Assembly: GCA_034359265.1 (NCBI GenBank)
Contig: CP136893.1
Span: 49,549,501 to 49,613,500, forward strand
From: Canna indica
Taxonomy: Eukaryota > Streptophyta > Magnoliopsida > Zingiberales > Cannaceae
Direction: 5' to 3'
DNA: 64,000 nucleotides
Made by a program: the position numbers and the translations under genes. The notes below the pieces were generated by a model, which saw only the letters and a program-made list of their open reading frames with translations, did not search any database and had not been told where the DNA came from. This document shows positions 1 to 13,600 of the stretch, piece by piece. Positions within the stretch are counted from its first letter, which is position 1. Each line of letters starts with the position of its first letter.

Positions 1-3000
1 ACATTCACTGTGATGGGAGAAGTTGTTAATCGAGTTATTTTTGACAAACTAATACAAATAATTGCACGATTTTTCGAATAGAATCTTGAACGAAGCCGAC
101 TGGTTGAAATTCGGGGTATAGGCTAGAGACGCCCAGCAATCTGAGTCCCGAGCGACTCCAGAACATTCACTGTGATGGGAGAAGTTGTTAATCGAGTTAT
201 TTTTGACAAACTAATGCAAAGAATTGCACGCTTTTTCGAATAGAATCTTCAACGAAGCCGACTCATTGAACTTCGGGGTATCAGCTCGAAACGACCAGCA
301 ACCTGTGACCTGAGCGACTCCAGAACATTCACTGTGATGGGAGAAGTTGTTAATCGATTTATTTTGGACAGACTAATGCAAAGAATTGCACGCTTTTTCG
401 AATAGAATCTAGAACGAAGTCGACTGATTGACCTTCGGGGTATCGGCTAGAAACGCCCAGCAATCTAAGTCGCGAGCGACTCCAGAATATTCACTGTGAT
501 GGTAGAAGTTGTTAATCGAGTTATTTTTGACAGACTAATGCAAAGAATTGCACGATTTTTCAAATAGATACTTGAACGAAGCCGAGTGGTTGAACTTCGG
601 GGTATCGGCTAGAAACGCCCAGAAATCTGAGACACAAGCGACTCCAGAACATTCACTGTGATGGGAGAAGTTGTTAATCGGGTTATTTTTGACAGACTAA
701 TGCAAAGAATTGCATGATTTTTCGAAGAGAATCTTGAACGAAGCCGACTGATTGAACTACGAGGTATCAGCTCGAAACGACCAGCAACCTATGACCTGAG
801 CGACTCCAGAACATTCACTGTGATGGGAGAAGTTGTTAATCAATTTATTTTTGACAGACTAATGCAAAGATTTGCACGCTTTTTCGAATAGAATCTAGAA
901 CGAAGTCGACTAATTGACCTTCGGGGTATTGGCTAGAAACGCCCAGCAATCTAAATCCCGAGCGACTCCAGAACATTCACTGTGATGGGAGAAGTTGTTA
1001 ATCGAGTTATTTTTGACAAACTAATGCAAAGAATTGCACGCTTTTTCAAATAGAATCTTGAACGAAGCCGACTGATAGACCTTCGGGGTATCGGCTAGAA
1101 ACGCCCAGCAATCTAAGTCGTGAGCGACTCTAGAATATTCACTGTGATGGTAGAAGTTGTTAATCGAGTTATTTTTGACAGACTAATGCAAAGAATTGCA
1201 TGATTTTTCGAATAGATACTTGAACGAAGCCGAGTGGTTGAACTTCGGGGTATCGGCTAGAAACGCCCAAAAATCTGAGACACAAGCGACTCCAGAACAT
1301 TCACTGTGATGGGAGAAGTTGTTAATTGGGTTATTTTTGACAGACTAATGCAAAGAATTGCATGATTTTTCGAAGAGAATCTTGAACGAAGCAGACTGAT
1401 TGAACTACGAGGTATCAGCTCGAAACGACCAGTAATCTGTGACTCGAGCGACTCTAGAACATTTATTATGATGGGAGAAGTTGTTAATCGAGTTATTTTT
1501 GACAAACTAATGCAAAGAATTGCACGCTTTTTGGAATAGAATCTTGAACGAAGCCGACGGATTGAACTTCGGGGTATCGGTTCGAAACGACCAGAAATTT
1601 GAGTCACAAGCGACTCCAGAACATTCACTGTGATGGGAGAAGTTGTTAATCGATTTATTTTTGATAGAATAATGCAAAGAATTGCACGCTTTTTCGAATA
1701 GAATCTAGAACGAAGTCGACTGATTGACCTTCGGGGTATCGGCTAGAAACGCCCAGCAATCTAAGTCCCGAACGACTCCACAACATTCACTGTGACGGGA
1801 GAAGTTGTTAATCTAGATATTTTTGACAGACTAATACAAATAATTGCACGATTTTTCGAATAGAATCTTGAACGAAGCCGACTGGTTGAACTTCGGGGTA
1901 TCGGTTAGAAACGCCCAGCAATCTGATTCCCGAGCGACTCCAGAACATTCACTGTGATGGGAGAAGTTGTTAATCGAGTTATTTTTGACAAACTAATGCA
2001 AAGAATTGCACGCTTTTTGGAATAGAATTTTGAACGAAGCCGACGGATTGAACTTCGGGGTATCGGTTCGAAACGACCAGAAATTTGAGTCACAAGTGAC
2101 CCCAGAACATTCACTGTGATGGGAGAAGTTGTTAATCGATTTATTTTTGACAGAATAATGCAAAGAATTGCACGCTTTTTCGAATAGAATCTAGAACGAA
2201 GTCGACTGATTGACCTTCGGGGTATCGGCTAGAAACGCCCAGCAATCTAAGTCCCGAGCGACTCCAGAACATTCACTATGATGGGAGAAGTTGTTAATCT
2301 AGATATTTTAGACAAACTAATGCAAAGAATTGCACGCTTTTTCAAATAGAATCTTGAACGAAGCCGACTGATAGACCTTCGGGGTATCGGCTAGAAACGC
2401 CCAGCAATCTAAGTCGCGAGCGACTCCAGAATATTCACTATGATGGGAGAAGTTGTTAATCGAGTTATTTTTGACAAACTAATGCAAAGAATTGCACGCT
2501 TTTTGGAATAGAATCTTGAACGAAGCCGACGGATTGAACTTCGGGGTATCGGTTCGAAAGGACCAGAAATTTGAATCACAAGCGACTCCAGAACATTCAC
2601 TGTGATGGGAGAAGTTGTTAATCGATTTATTTTTGACAGAATAATGCAAAGAATTGCACGCTTTTTCGAATAGAATCTAGAACGAAGTCGACTGATAGAC
2701 CTTCGGGGTATCGGCTAGAAACGCCCAGCATTCTAAGTCCCGAGCGACTCCACAACATTCATTGTGATGGGAGAAGTTGTTAATCTAGATATTTTTGACA
2801 GACCAATACAAATAATTGCACGATTTTTCGAATAGAATCTTGAACGAAGCCGACTGGTTGAACTTCGGGGTATCAGCTAGAAACGCCCAGCAATCTGAGT
2901 CCCGAGCGACTCCAGAACATTCACTGTGATGGGAGAAGTTGTTAATCGAGTTATTTTTGACAAACTAATGCAAAGAATTGCACGCTTTTTCGAATAGAAT

Positions 3001-5184
3001 CTTGAACGAAGCCGACTCATTGAACTTCGGGGTATCAGCTCGAAACGACCAGCAACCTGTGACCTGAGCGACTCCAGAAAATTCACTGTGATGGGAGAAG
3101 TTGTTAATCGATTTATTTTGGATAGACTAATGCAAAGAATTGCACGATTTTTCGAATAGAATCTAGAACGAACTCGACCGATTGACCTTCGGGGTATCGG
3201 CTAGAAACGCCCAGCAATCTAAGTCCCGAGCGACTCCAGAACATTCACTGTGATGGGAGAAGTTGTTAATCGAGTTATTTTTGACAGACTAATGCAAAGA
3301 ATTGCACGCTTTTTCAAACAGATACTTGAACGAAGCCGAGTGGTTGAACTTCGGGGTATCGGCTAGAAACGCCCAGCAATCTAAGTCCCGAGCGACTCCA
3401 GAACATTCACTGTGATGGGAGAAGTTGTTAATCGAGTTATTTTTTACAAACTAATGCAAAGAATTGCACGCTTTTTCGAATAGAATCTTGAACGAAGCCG
3501 ACTCATTGAACTTCGGGGTATCAGCTCGAAATGACCAGCAACCTGTCACCCGAGCGACTACAGAACATTCACTGTGATGGGAGAAGTTGTTAATCGAGTT
3601 ATTTTTGACAAACTAAAGCTAAGAATTGCATGATTTTTCGAATAGAATCTAGAATGAAGCCGACTGTTTGAACTTCGGGGTATCGGCAAGAAGCGCCTAG
3701 CAATCGAAGTCCCGAGCGACTCCAGAACATTCACAGTGATGGTAGAAGTTGTTAATCGGGTTATTTTTGACAGACTAATGCAAAGAATTGCATGATTTTT
3801 CGAAGAGAATCTTGAACGAAGTCGACTGATTGACCTTCAGGGTATCGGCTAGAAACGCCCAACAATCTAAGTCCCGAGCGACTCCACAACATTCACTGTG
3901 ATGGGAGAAGTTGTTAATCTAGATATTTTTGACAGACTAATACAAATAATTGCATGATTTTTCGAATAAAATCTTGAACGAAGCCGACAGGTTGAACTTC
4001 GGGGTATCGGCTAGAAACGCCCAGCAATCTGAGTCCCGAGCGACTCCAGAACATTCACTGTGATGGGAGAAGTTGTTAATCGAGTTATTTTTGACAAACG
4101 AATACAAATAATTGCACGATTTTTCGAATAGAATCTTGAACGAAGCCGACTGGTTGAAATTCGGGGTATAGGCTAGAGACGCCCAGCAATCTGAGTCCCG
4201 AGCGACTCCAGAACATTCACTGTGATGGGAGAAGTTGTTAATCGAGTTATTTTTGACAAACTAATGCAAAGAATTGCACGCTTTTTTGAATAGAATCTTG
4301 AACGAAGCCGACTCATTGAACTTCGGGGTATCAGCTCGAAACGACCAGCAACCTGTGACCTGAGCGACTCCAGAACATTCACTGTGATGGGAGAAGTTGT
4401 TAATCGATTTATTTTGGACAGACTAATGCAAAGAATTGCACGCTTTTTCGAATAGAATCTAGAACGAATTCGACTGATTGACCTTCGGGGTATCGGCTAG
4501 AAACGCCCAGCAATCTAAGTCGCGAGCGACTCCAGAATAATCACTGTGATGGTAGAAGTTGTTAATCGAGTTATTTTTTACAGACTAATGCAAAGAATTG
4601 CATGATTTTTCGAATAGATACTTGAACGAAGCCGAGTGGTTGAACTTCGGGGTATCGGCTAGAAACGCCCAGAAATCTGAGACACAAGCGACTCTAGAAC
4701 ATTCACTGTGATGGGAGAAGTTGTTAATCGGGTTATTTTTGACAGACTAATGCAAAGAATTGCATGATTTTTCGAAGAGAATCTTGAACGAAGCAGACTG
4801 ATTGAACTACGAGGTATCAGCTCGAATCGACCAGTATTCTGTGACTCGAGCGACTCCAGAACATTCACTGTGATGGGAGAAGTTATTAATCGGGTTATTT
4901 TTGACAAACTAAAGCAAAGAATTGCATGATTTTTCGAAGAGAATCTTGAACGAAGTCGACTGATTGACCTTCGGGGTATCGGCTAGAAACGCCCAGCAAT
5001 CTAAGTCCCGAGCGACTCCACAACATTCACTGTGATGGGAGAAGTTGTTAATCTAGATATTTTTGACAGACTAATACAAATAATTGCACGATTTTTCGAA
5101 TAGAATCTTGAACGAAGCCGACAGGTTGAACTTCGGGGTATCGGCTAGAAACGCCCAGCAATCTGAGTCCCGAGCGACTCCAGA
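1..5184. repeat. Large higher-order block, copy 1 (32 monomers)
   Basis: This block runs G-A-B-C-D-H-I-C-D'-J-H-F and on to a second G-A-B-C-D' series at 4051-4860. It is the first copy of a duplication whose second copy begins at 5185. Rare variants shared between the copies prove the relation: taatcaattt (monomers 811 and 5995), acatttattatg (1459 and 6643), gtgacgggag (1783 and 6967), gaccaatac (2755 and 8425) and aaagctaaga (3565 and 9073). The offset between copies is 5184 bp for the first 15 or so monomers, 5670 bp for about 2431-3078, and 5508 bp from 3403 on. The copies therefore differ by whole monomers. Identity was judged by eye only. Confidence 0.85.
3565..3726. repeat. Divergent monomer type, seen only twice
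   Basis: This monomer carries several changes not seen together elsewhere: aaagctaaga in place of atgcaaaga (p51-60), a GA-rich ggcaagaag in place of ggctagaaa at p121-129, gcgcctagcaatcgaag at p130-146, and gaatgaagccgactgttt at p89-106. The only other copy I found is 9073-9234, inside the second copy of the same large block. It may be an older monomer lineage that survived homogenisation. Confidence 0.7.
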
Positions 5185-8100
5185 ACATTCACTGTGATGG
5201 GAGAAGTTGTTAATCGAGTTATTTTTTACAAACTAATACAAATAATTGCACGATTTTTCGAATAGAATCTTGAACGAAGCCGACTGGTTGAAATTCGGGG
5301 TATAGGCTAGAAACGCCCAGCAATCTGAGTCCCGAGCGACTCCAGAACATTCACTGTGATGGGAGAAGTTGTTAATCGAGTTATTTTTGACAAACTAATG
5401 CAAAGAATTGCACGCTTTTTCGAATAGAATCTTGAACGAAGCCGACTCATTGAACTTCGGGGCATCAACTCGAAACGACCAGCAACCTGTGACCTGAGCG
5501 ACTCCAGAACATTCACTGTGATGGGAGAAGTTGTTAATCGATTTATTTTGGACAGACTAATGCAAAGAATTGCACGCTTTTTCGAATAGAATCTAGAACG
5601 AAGTCGACTGATTGACCTTCGGGGTATCGGCTAGAAACGCCCAGCAATCTAAGTCGCGAGCGACTCCAGAATATTCACTGTGATGGTAGAAGTTGTTAAT
5701 CGAGTTATTTTTGACAGACTAATGCAAAGAATTGCACGCTTTTTCAAACAGATACTTGAACGAAGCCGAGTGGTTGAACTTCGGGGTATCGGCTAGAAAC
5801 GCCCAGAAATCTGAGACACAAGCGACTCCAGAATAGTCACTGTGATGGGAGAAGTTGTTAATCGGGTTATTTTTGACAGACTAATGCAAAGAATTGCATG
5901 ATTTTTCGAAGAGAATCTTGAACGAAGCCGACTGATTGAACTACGAGGTATCAGCTCGAAACGACCAGCAACCTGTGACCTGAGCGACTCCAGAACATTC
6001 ACTGTGATGGGAGAAGTTGTTAATCAATTTATTTTTGACAGACTAATGCAAAGATTTGCACGCTTTTTCGAATAGAATCTAGAACGAAGTCGACTAATTG
6101 ACCTTCGGGGTATCGGCTAGAAACGCCCAGCAATCTAAATCCCGAGCGACTCCAGAACATTCACTGTGATGGGAGAAGTTGTTAATCGAGTTATTTTTGA
6201 CAAACTAATGCAAAGAATTGCACGCTTTTTCAAATAGAATCTTGAACGAAGCCGACTGATAGACCTTCGGGGTATCGGCTAGAAACGCCCAGCAATCTAA
6301 GTCGCGAGCGACTCTAGAATATTCACTGTGATGGTAGAAGTTGTTAATCGAGTTATTTTTGACAGACTAATGCAAAGAATTGCATGATTTTTCGAATAGA
6401 TACTTGAACGAAGCCGAGTGGTTGAACTTCGGGGTATCGGCTAGAAACGCCCAGAAATCTGAGACACAAGCGACTCCAGAACATTCACTGTGATGGGAGA
6501 AGTTGTTAATCGGGTTATTTTTGATAGACTAATGCAAAGAATTGCATGATTTTTCGAAGAGAATCTTGAACGAAGCAGACTGATTGAACTACGAGGTATC
6601 AGCTCGAAACGACCAGTAATCTGTGACTCAAGCGACTCCAGAACATTTATTATGATGGGAGAAGTTGTTAATCGAGTTATTTTTGACAAACTAATGCAAA
6701 GAATTGCACGGTTTTTGGAATAGAATCTTGAACGAAGCCGACGGATTGAACTTCGGGGTATCGGTTCGAAACGACCAGAAATTTGAGTCACAAGCGACTC
6801 CAGAACATTCACTGTGATGGGAGAAGTTGTTAATCGATTTATTTTTGATAGAATAATGCAAAGAATTGCACGCTTTTTCGAATAGAATCTAGAACGAAGT
6901 CGACTGATTGACCTTCGGGGTATCGGCTAGAAACGCCCAGCAATCTAAGTCCCGAACGACTCCACAACATTCACTGTGACGGGAGAAGTTGTTAATCTAG
7001 ATATTTTTGACAGACTAATACAAATAATTGCACGATTTTTCGAATAGAATCTTGAACGAAGCCGACTGGTCGAACTTCGGGGTATCGGCTAGAAACGCCC
7101 AGCAATCTAATTCCTGAGCGACTCCAGAACATTCACTGTGATGGGAGAAGTTGTTAATCGAGTTATTTTTGACAAACTAATGCAAAGAATTGCACGCTTT
7201 TTGGAATAGAATCTTGAACGAAGCCGACGGATTGAACTTCGGGGTATCGGTTCGAAACGACCAGAAATTTGAGTCACAAGCGACCCCAGAACATTCAGTG
7301 TGATGGGAGAAGTTGTTAATCGATTTATTTTTGACAGAATAATGCAAAGAATTGCACGCTTTTTCGAATAGAATCTAGAACGAAGTCGACTGATTGACCT
7401 TCGGGGTATCGGCTAGAAACGCCCAGCAATCTAAGTCCCGAGCGACTCCAGAACATTCACTGTGATGGGAGAAGTTGTTAATCTAGATATTTTAGACAAA
7501 CTAATGCAAAGAATTGCACGCTTTTTCAAATAGAATCTTGAACGAAGCCGACTGGTTGAAATTCGGGGTATAGGCTAGAGACGCCCAGCAATCTGAGTCC
7601 CGAGCGACTCCAGAACATTCACTGTGATGGGAGAAGTTGTTAATCGAGTTATTTTTGACAAACTAATGCAAAGAATTGCACGCTTTTTGTAATAGAATCT
7701 TGAACGAAGCCGACGGATTGAACTTCGGGGTATCGGTTCGAAACGACCAGAAATTTGAGTCACAAGCGACCCCAGAACATTCACTGTGATGGGAGAAGTT
7801 GTTAATCGATTTATTTTTGACAGAATAATGCAAAGAATTGCACGCTCTTTCGAATAGAATCTAGAACGAAGTCGACTGATTGACCTTCGGGGTATCGGCT
7901 AGAAACGCCCAGCAATCTAAGTCCCGAGCGACTCCAGAACATTCACTATGATGGGAGAAGTTGTTAATCTAGATATTTTAGACAAACTAATGCAAAGAAT
8001 TGCACGCTTTTTCAAATAGAATCTTGAACGAAGCCGACTGATAGACCTTCGGGGTATCGGCTAGAAACGCCCAGCAATCTAAGTCGCGAGCGACTCCAGA

Positions 8101-10691
8101 ATATTCACTATGATGGGAGAAGTTGTTAATCGAGTTATTTTTGACAAACTAATGCAAAGAATTGCACGCTTTTTGGAATAGAATCTTGAACGAAGCCGAC
8201 GAATTGAACTTCGGGGTATCGGTTCGAAACGACCAGAAATTTGAATCACAAGCGACTCCAGAACATTCACTGTGATGGGAGAAGTTGTTAATCGATTTAT
8301 TTTTGACAGAATAATGCAAAGAATTGCACGCTTTTTCGAATAGAATCTAGAACGAAGTCGACTGATAGACCTTCGGGGTATCGGCTAGAAACGCCCAGCA
8401 TTCTAAGTCCCGAGCGACTCCACAACATTCATTGTGATGGGAGAAGTTGTTAATCTAGATATTTTTGACAGACCAATACAAATAATTGCATGATTTTTCG
8501 AATAGAATCTTGAACGAAGCCGACTGGTTGAACTTCGGGGTATCGGCTAGAAACGCCCAGCAATCTGAGTCCCGAGCGACTCCAGAACATTCACTGTGAT
8601 GGGAGAAGTTGTTAATCGAGTTATTTTTGACAAACTAATGCAAAGAATTGCACGCTTTTTCGAATAGAATCTTGAACGAAGCCGAATCATTGAACTTCGG
8701 GGTATCAGCTCGAAACGACCAGCAACCTGTGACCTGAGCGACTCCAGAACATTCACTGTGATGGGAGAAGTTGTTAATCGATTTATTTTTGACAGACTAA
8801 TGCAAAGATTTGCACACGTTTTCGAATAGAATCTAGAACGAAGTCGACTGATTGACCTTCGGGGTATCGGCTAGAAACGCCCAGCAATCTAAGTCCCGAG
8901 CGACTCCAGAACATTCACTGTGATGGGAGAAGTTGTTAATCGAGTTATTTTTTACAAACTAATGCAAAGAATTGCACGCTTTTTCGAATAGAATCTTGAA
9001 CGAAGCCGACTCATTGAACTTCGGGGTATCAGCTCGTAATGACCAGCAACCTGTCACCCGAGCGACTACAGAACATTCACTGTGATGGGAGAAGTTGTTA
9101 ATCGAGTTATTTTTGACAAACTAAAGCTAAGAATTGCATGATTTTTCGAATAGAATCTAGAATGAAGCCGACTGTTTGAGCTTCGGGGTATCGGCAAGAA
9201 GCGCCTAGCAATCGAAGTCCCGAGCGACTCCAGAACATTCACAGTGATGGTAGAAGTTGTTAATCGGGTTATTTTTGACAGACTAATGCAAAGAATTGCA
9301 TGATTTTTCGAAGAGAATCTTGAACGAAGTCGACTGATTGACCTTCGGGGTATCGGCTAGAAACGCCCAACAATCTAAGTCCCGAGCGACTCCACAACAT
9401 TCACTGTGATGGGAGAAGTTGTTAATCTAGATATTTTTGACAGACTAATACAAATAATTGCACGATTTTTCGAATAAAATCTTGAACGAAGCCGACAGGT
9501 TGAACTTCGGGGTATCGGCTAGAAACGCCCAGCAATCTGAGTCCCGAGCGACTCCAGAACATTCACTGTGATGGGAGAAGTTGTTAATCGAGTTATTTTT
9601 GACAAACTAATACAAATAATTGCACGATTTTTCGAATAGAATCTTGAACGAAGCCGACTGGTTGAAATTCGGGGTATAGGCTAGAGACGCCCAGCAATCT
9701 GAGTCCCGAGCGACTCCAGAACATTCACTGTGATGGGAGAAGTTGTTAATCGAGTTATTTTTGACAAACTAATGCAAAGAATTGCACGCTTTTTCGAATA
9801 GAATCTTGAACGAAGCCGACTCATTGAACTTCGGGGTATCAGCTCGAACGACCAGCAACCTGTGACCTGAGCGACTCCAGAACATTCACTGTGATGGGAG
9901 AAGTTGTTAATCGATTTATTTTGGACAGACTAATGCAAAGAATTGCACGCTTTTTCGAATAGAATCTAGAACGAAGTCGACTGATTGACCTTCGGGGTAT
10001 CGGCTAGAAACGCCCAGCAATCTAAGTCGCGAGCGACTCCAGAATAATCACTGTGATGGTAGAAGTTGTTAATCGAGTTATTTTTTACAGACTAATGCAA
10101 AGAATTGCATGATTTTTCGAATAGATACTTGAACGAAGCCGAGTGGTTGAACTTCGGGGTATCGGCTAGAAACACCCAGAAATCTGAGACACAAGCGACT
10201 CCAGAACATTCACTGTGATGGGAGAAGTTGTTAATCGGGTTATTTTTGACAGACTAATGCAAAGAATTGCATGATTTTTCGAAGAGAATCTTGAACGAAG
10301 CAGACTGATTGAACTACGAGGTATCAGCTCGAATCGACCAGTAATCTGTGACTCGAGCGACTCCAGAACATTCACTGTGATGGGAGAAGTTATTAATCGG
10401 GTTATTTTTGACAAACTAAAGCAAAGAATTGCATGATTTTTCGAAGAGAATCTTGAACGAAGTCGACTGATTGACCTTCGGGGTATCGGCTAGAAACGCC
10501 CAGCAATCTAAGTCCCGAGCGACTCCACAACATTCACTGTGATGGGAGAAGTTGTTAATCTAGATATTTTTGACAGACTAATACAAATAATTGCACGATT
10601 TTTCGAATAGAATCTTGAACGAAGCCGACAGGTTGAACTTCGGGGTATCGGCTAGAACCGCCCAGCAATCTGAGTCCCGAGCGACTCCAGA
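5185..10691. repeat. Large higher-order block, copy 2 (34 monomers)
   Basis: This is the second copy of the block at 1-5184. A three-monomer segment (7129-7614) is present again as 7615-8100, which raises the offset from 5184 to 5670 bp. The two monomers at 3079-3402 of copy 1 are represented by the single monomer at 8749-8910, which lowers it to 5508 bp. A 1-bp deletion near 9847 (agctcgaacg instead of agctcgaaacg) makes it 5507 bp. The block ends at an abnormal junction: the G monomer expected next (compare 5185) is missing and two extra bases are present at 10692-10693. Confidence 0.82.
9073..9234. repeat. Second copy of the divergent monomer type
   Basis: This matches the monomer at 3565-3726 including aaagctaaga and ggcaagaag, at an offset of 5508 bp. 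It differs at least by gagcttcgg for gaacttcgg. Its neighbours are also paired with those of 3565 (the preceding monomer has aacctgtcacccg in both), so it was copied as part of the large block. Confidence 0.7.
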
Positions 10692-10693
10692 AC
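10692..10693. other. Two-base insertion at a higher-order junction
   Basis: The monomer boundary reads ccagaacacattcactg where every other boundary reads ccagaacattcactg or a simple variant, so two extra bases (ac) lie between an F monomer and an A monomer. In the equivalent place of copy 1 (5023-5508) a G monomer stands between F and A. The net change is thus loss of about 160 bp. It is the only insertion I found in the window and it shifts the phase of everything downstream by +2. Confidence 0.85.
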
Positions 10694-13600
10694 ACATTCA
10701 CTGTGATGGGAGAAGTTGTTAATCGAGTTATTTTTGACAAACTAATGCAAAGAATTGCACGCTTTTTCGAATAGAATCTTGAACGAAGCCGACTCATTGA
10801 ACTTCGGGGTATCAGCTCGAAACGACCAGCAACCTGTGACCTGAGCGACTCCAGAACATTCACTGTGATGGGAGAAGTTGTTAATCAATTTATTTTGGAC
10901 AGACTAATGCAAAGAATTGCACGCTTTTTCGAATAGAATCTAGAACAAAGTCGACTGATTGACCTTCGGGGTATCGGCTAGAAACGCCCAGCAATCTAAG
11001 TCGCGAGCGACTCCAGAATATTCACTGTGATGGTAGAAGTTGTTAATCGAGTAATTTTTGACAGACTAATGCAAAGAATTGCACGATTTTTCAAACAGAT
11101 ACTCGAACGAAGCCGAGTGGTTGAACTTCGAGGTATCGGCTAGAAACGCCCAGAAATCTGAGACACAAGCGACTCCAGAACAATCACTGTGATGGGAGAA
11201 GTTGTTAATCGGGTTATTTTTGACAGACTAATGCAAAGAATTGCATGATTTTTCGAAGAGAATCTTGAACGAAGCCGACTGATTGAACTACGAGGTATCA
11301 GCTCGAAACGACTAGCAACCTGTGACCTGAGCGACTCCAGAACATTCACTGTGATGGGAGAAGTTGTTAATCGGGTTATTTTTGACAGACTAATGCAAAG
11401 AATTGCATGATTTTTCGAAGAGAATCTTGAACGAAGTCGACTGATTGACCTTCGGGGTATCGGCTAGAAACGCCCAACAATCTAAGTCCCGAGCGACTCC
11501 ACAACATTCACTGTGATGGGAGAAGTTGTTAATCAAGATATTTTTGACAGACTAATACAAATAATTGCACGATTTTTCGAATAGAATCTTGAACGAAGCC
11601 GACAGGTTGAACTTCGGGGTATCGGGTAGAAACGCCCAGTAATCTGAGTCCCGAGTGACTCCAGAACATTCACTGTGATGGGAGAAGTTGTGAATCTAGA
11701 TATTTTTGACAGACTAATACAAATAATTGCACGATTTTTTGAATAGAATCTTGAACGAAGCTGACCGGTTGAACTTTGAGGTATCGGCTAGAAATGCCCA
11801 GCAATCTGAGTCCCGAGCGACTCCAGAACATTCACTCTGATGGGAGAAGTTGTTAATCGAGTTATTTTTTACAAACTAATACAAATAATTGCACGATTTT
11901 TCGAATAGAATCTTGAACGAAGCCGACTGGTTGAACTTCGGGGTATCGGCTAGAAACGCCCAGCAATCTGAGTCCCGAGCGACTCCAAAACATTCACTGT
12001 GATGGGAGAAGTTGTTAATCGAGTTATTTTTTACAAACTAATACAAATTATTGCACGATTTTTCCAATAGAATTTTGAATGAAGCCGACTGGTTGAAATT
12101 CGAGGTATCGGCTAGAAACGCCCAGCAATCTGAGTCCCGACCGACTCCAAAACATTCACTGTGATGGGAGAAGTTGTTAATCGAGTTATTTTTGACAAAC
12201 TAATGCAAAGATTTGCACGCTTTTTCGAATAGAATCTTGAACGAAGCCGACTCATTGAACTTCGGGGTATCAGCTCGAAACGACCAGCAACCTGTGACCT
12301 GAGCGACTCCAGAACATTCACTGTGATGGGAGAAGTTGTTAATCGATTTATTTTGGACAAACTAATGCAAAGAATTGCACGCTTTTTCGAATAGAATCTA
12401 GAACGAAGTTGACTGATTGACCTTCGGGGTATCGGCTAGAAACGCCCAGCAATCTAAGTCGCGAGCGACTCCAGAATATTCACTGTGATGGTAGAAGTTG
12501 TTAATCGAGTTATTTTTGACAGACTAATGCAAAGAATTGCATGATTTTTCAAATAGATACTTGAACGAAGCCGAGTGGTTGAACTTCGGGGTATCGGCTA
12601 GAAACACCCAGAAATCTGAGACACAAGCGACTCCACAACATTCACTGTGATGGGAGAAGTTGTTAATCTAGATATTTTTGACAGACTAATACAAATAATT
12701 GCACGATTTTTCGAATAGAATCTTGAACGAAGCCGACAGGTTGAACTTCGGGGTATCGGCTAGAAACGCCCAGCAATCTGAGTCCCGAGCGACTCGAGAA
12801 CATTCACTGTGATGGGAGAAGTTGTTAATCGAGTTATTTTTGACAAACTAATACAAATAATTGCACGATTTTTCGAATTGAATCTTGAACGAAGCCGACT
12901 GGTTGAAATTCGGGGTATAGGCTAGAAACGCCCAGCAATCTGAGTCCCGAGCGACTCTAGAACATTCACTGTGATGGGAGAAGTTGTTAATCGAGTTATT
13001 TTTGACAAACTAATGCAAAGAATTGCACGCTTTTTCGAATAGAATCTTGAACGAAGCCGACTCATTGAACTTCGGGGTATCAGCTCGAAACGACCAGCAA
13101 CCTGTGACCTGAGCGACTCCAGAACATTCACTGTGATGGGAGAAGTTGTTAATCGATTTCTTTTGGATAGACTAATGCAAAGAATTGCACGCTTTTTCGA
13201 ATAGAATCTAGAACGAAGTCGACTGATTGACCTTCGGGGTATCGGCTAGAAATGCCCAGCAATCTAAGTCGCGAGCGACTCCAGAATATTCACTGTGATA
13301 GTAGAAGTTGTTAATCGAGTAATTTTTGACAGACTAATGCAAAGAATTGCACGATTTTTCAAACAGATACTTGAACGAAGCCGAGTGGTTGAACTTCGGG
13401 GTATCGGCTAGAAACGCCCAGAAATCTGAGACACAAGCGACTCCAGAACAGTCACTGTGATGGGAGAAGTTGTTAATCGGGTTATTTTTGACAGACTAAT
13501 GCAAAGAATTGCATGATTTTTCGAAGAGAATCTTGAACGAAGCCGACTGATTGACCTTCGGGGTATCGGCTAGAAACGCCCAACAATCTAAGTCCCGAGC

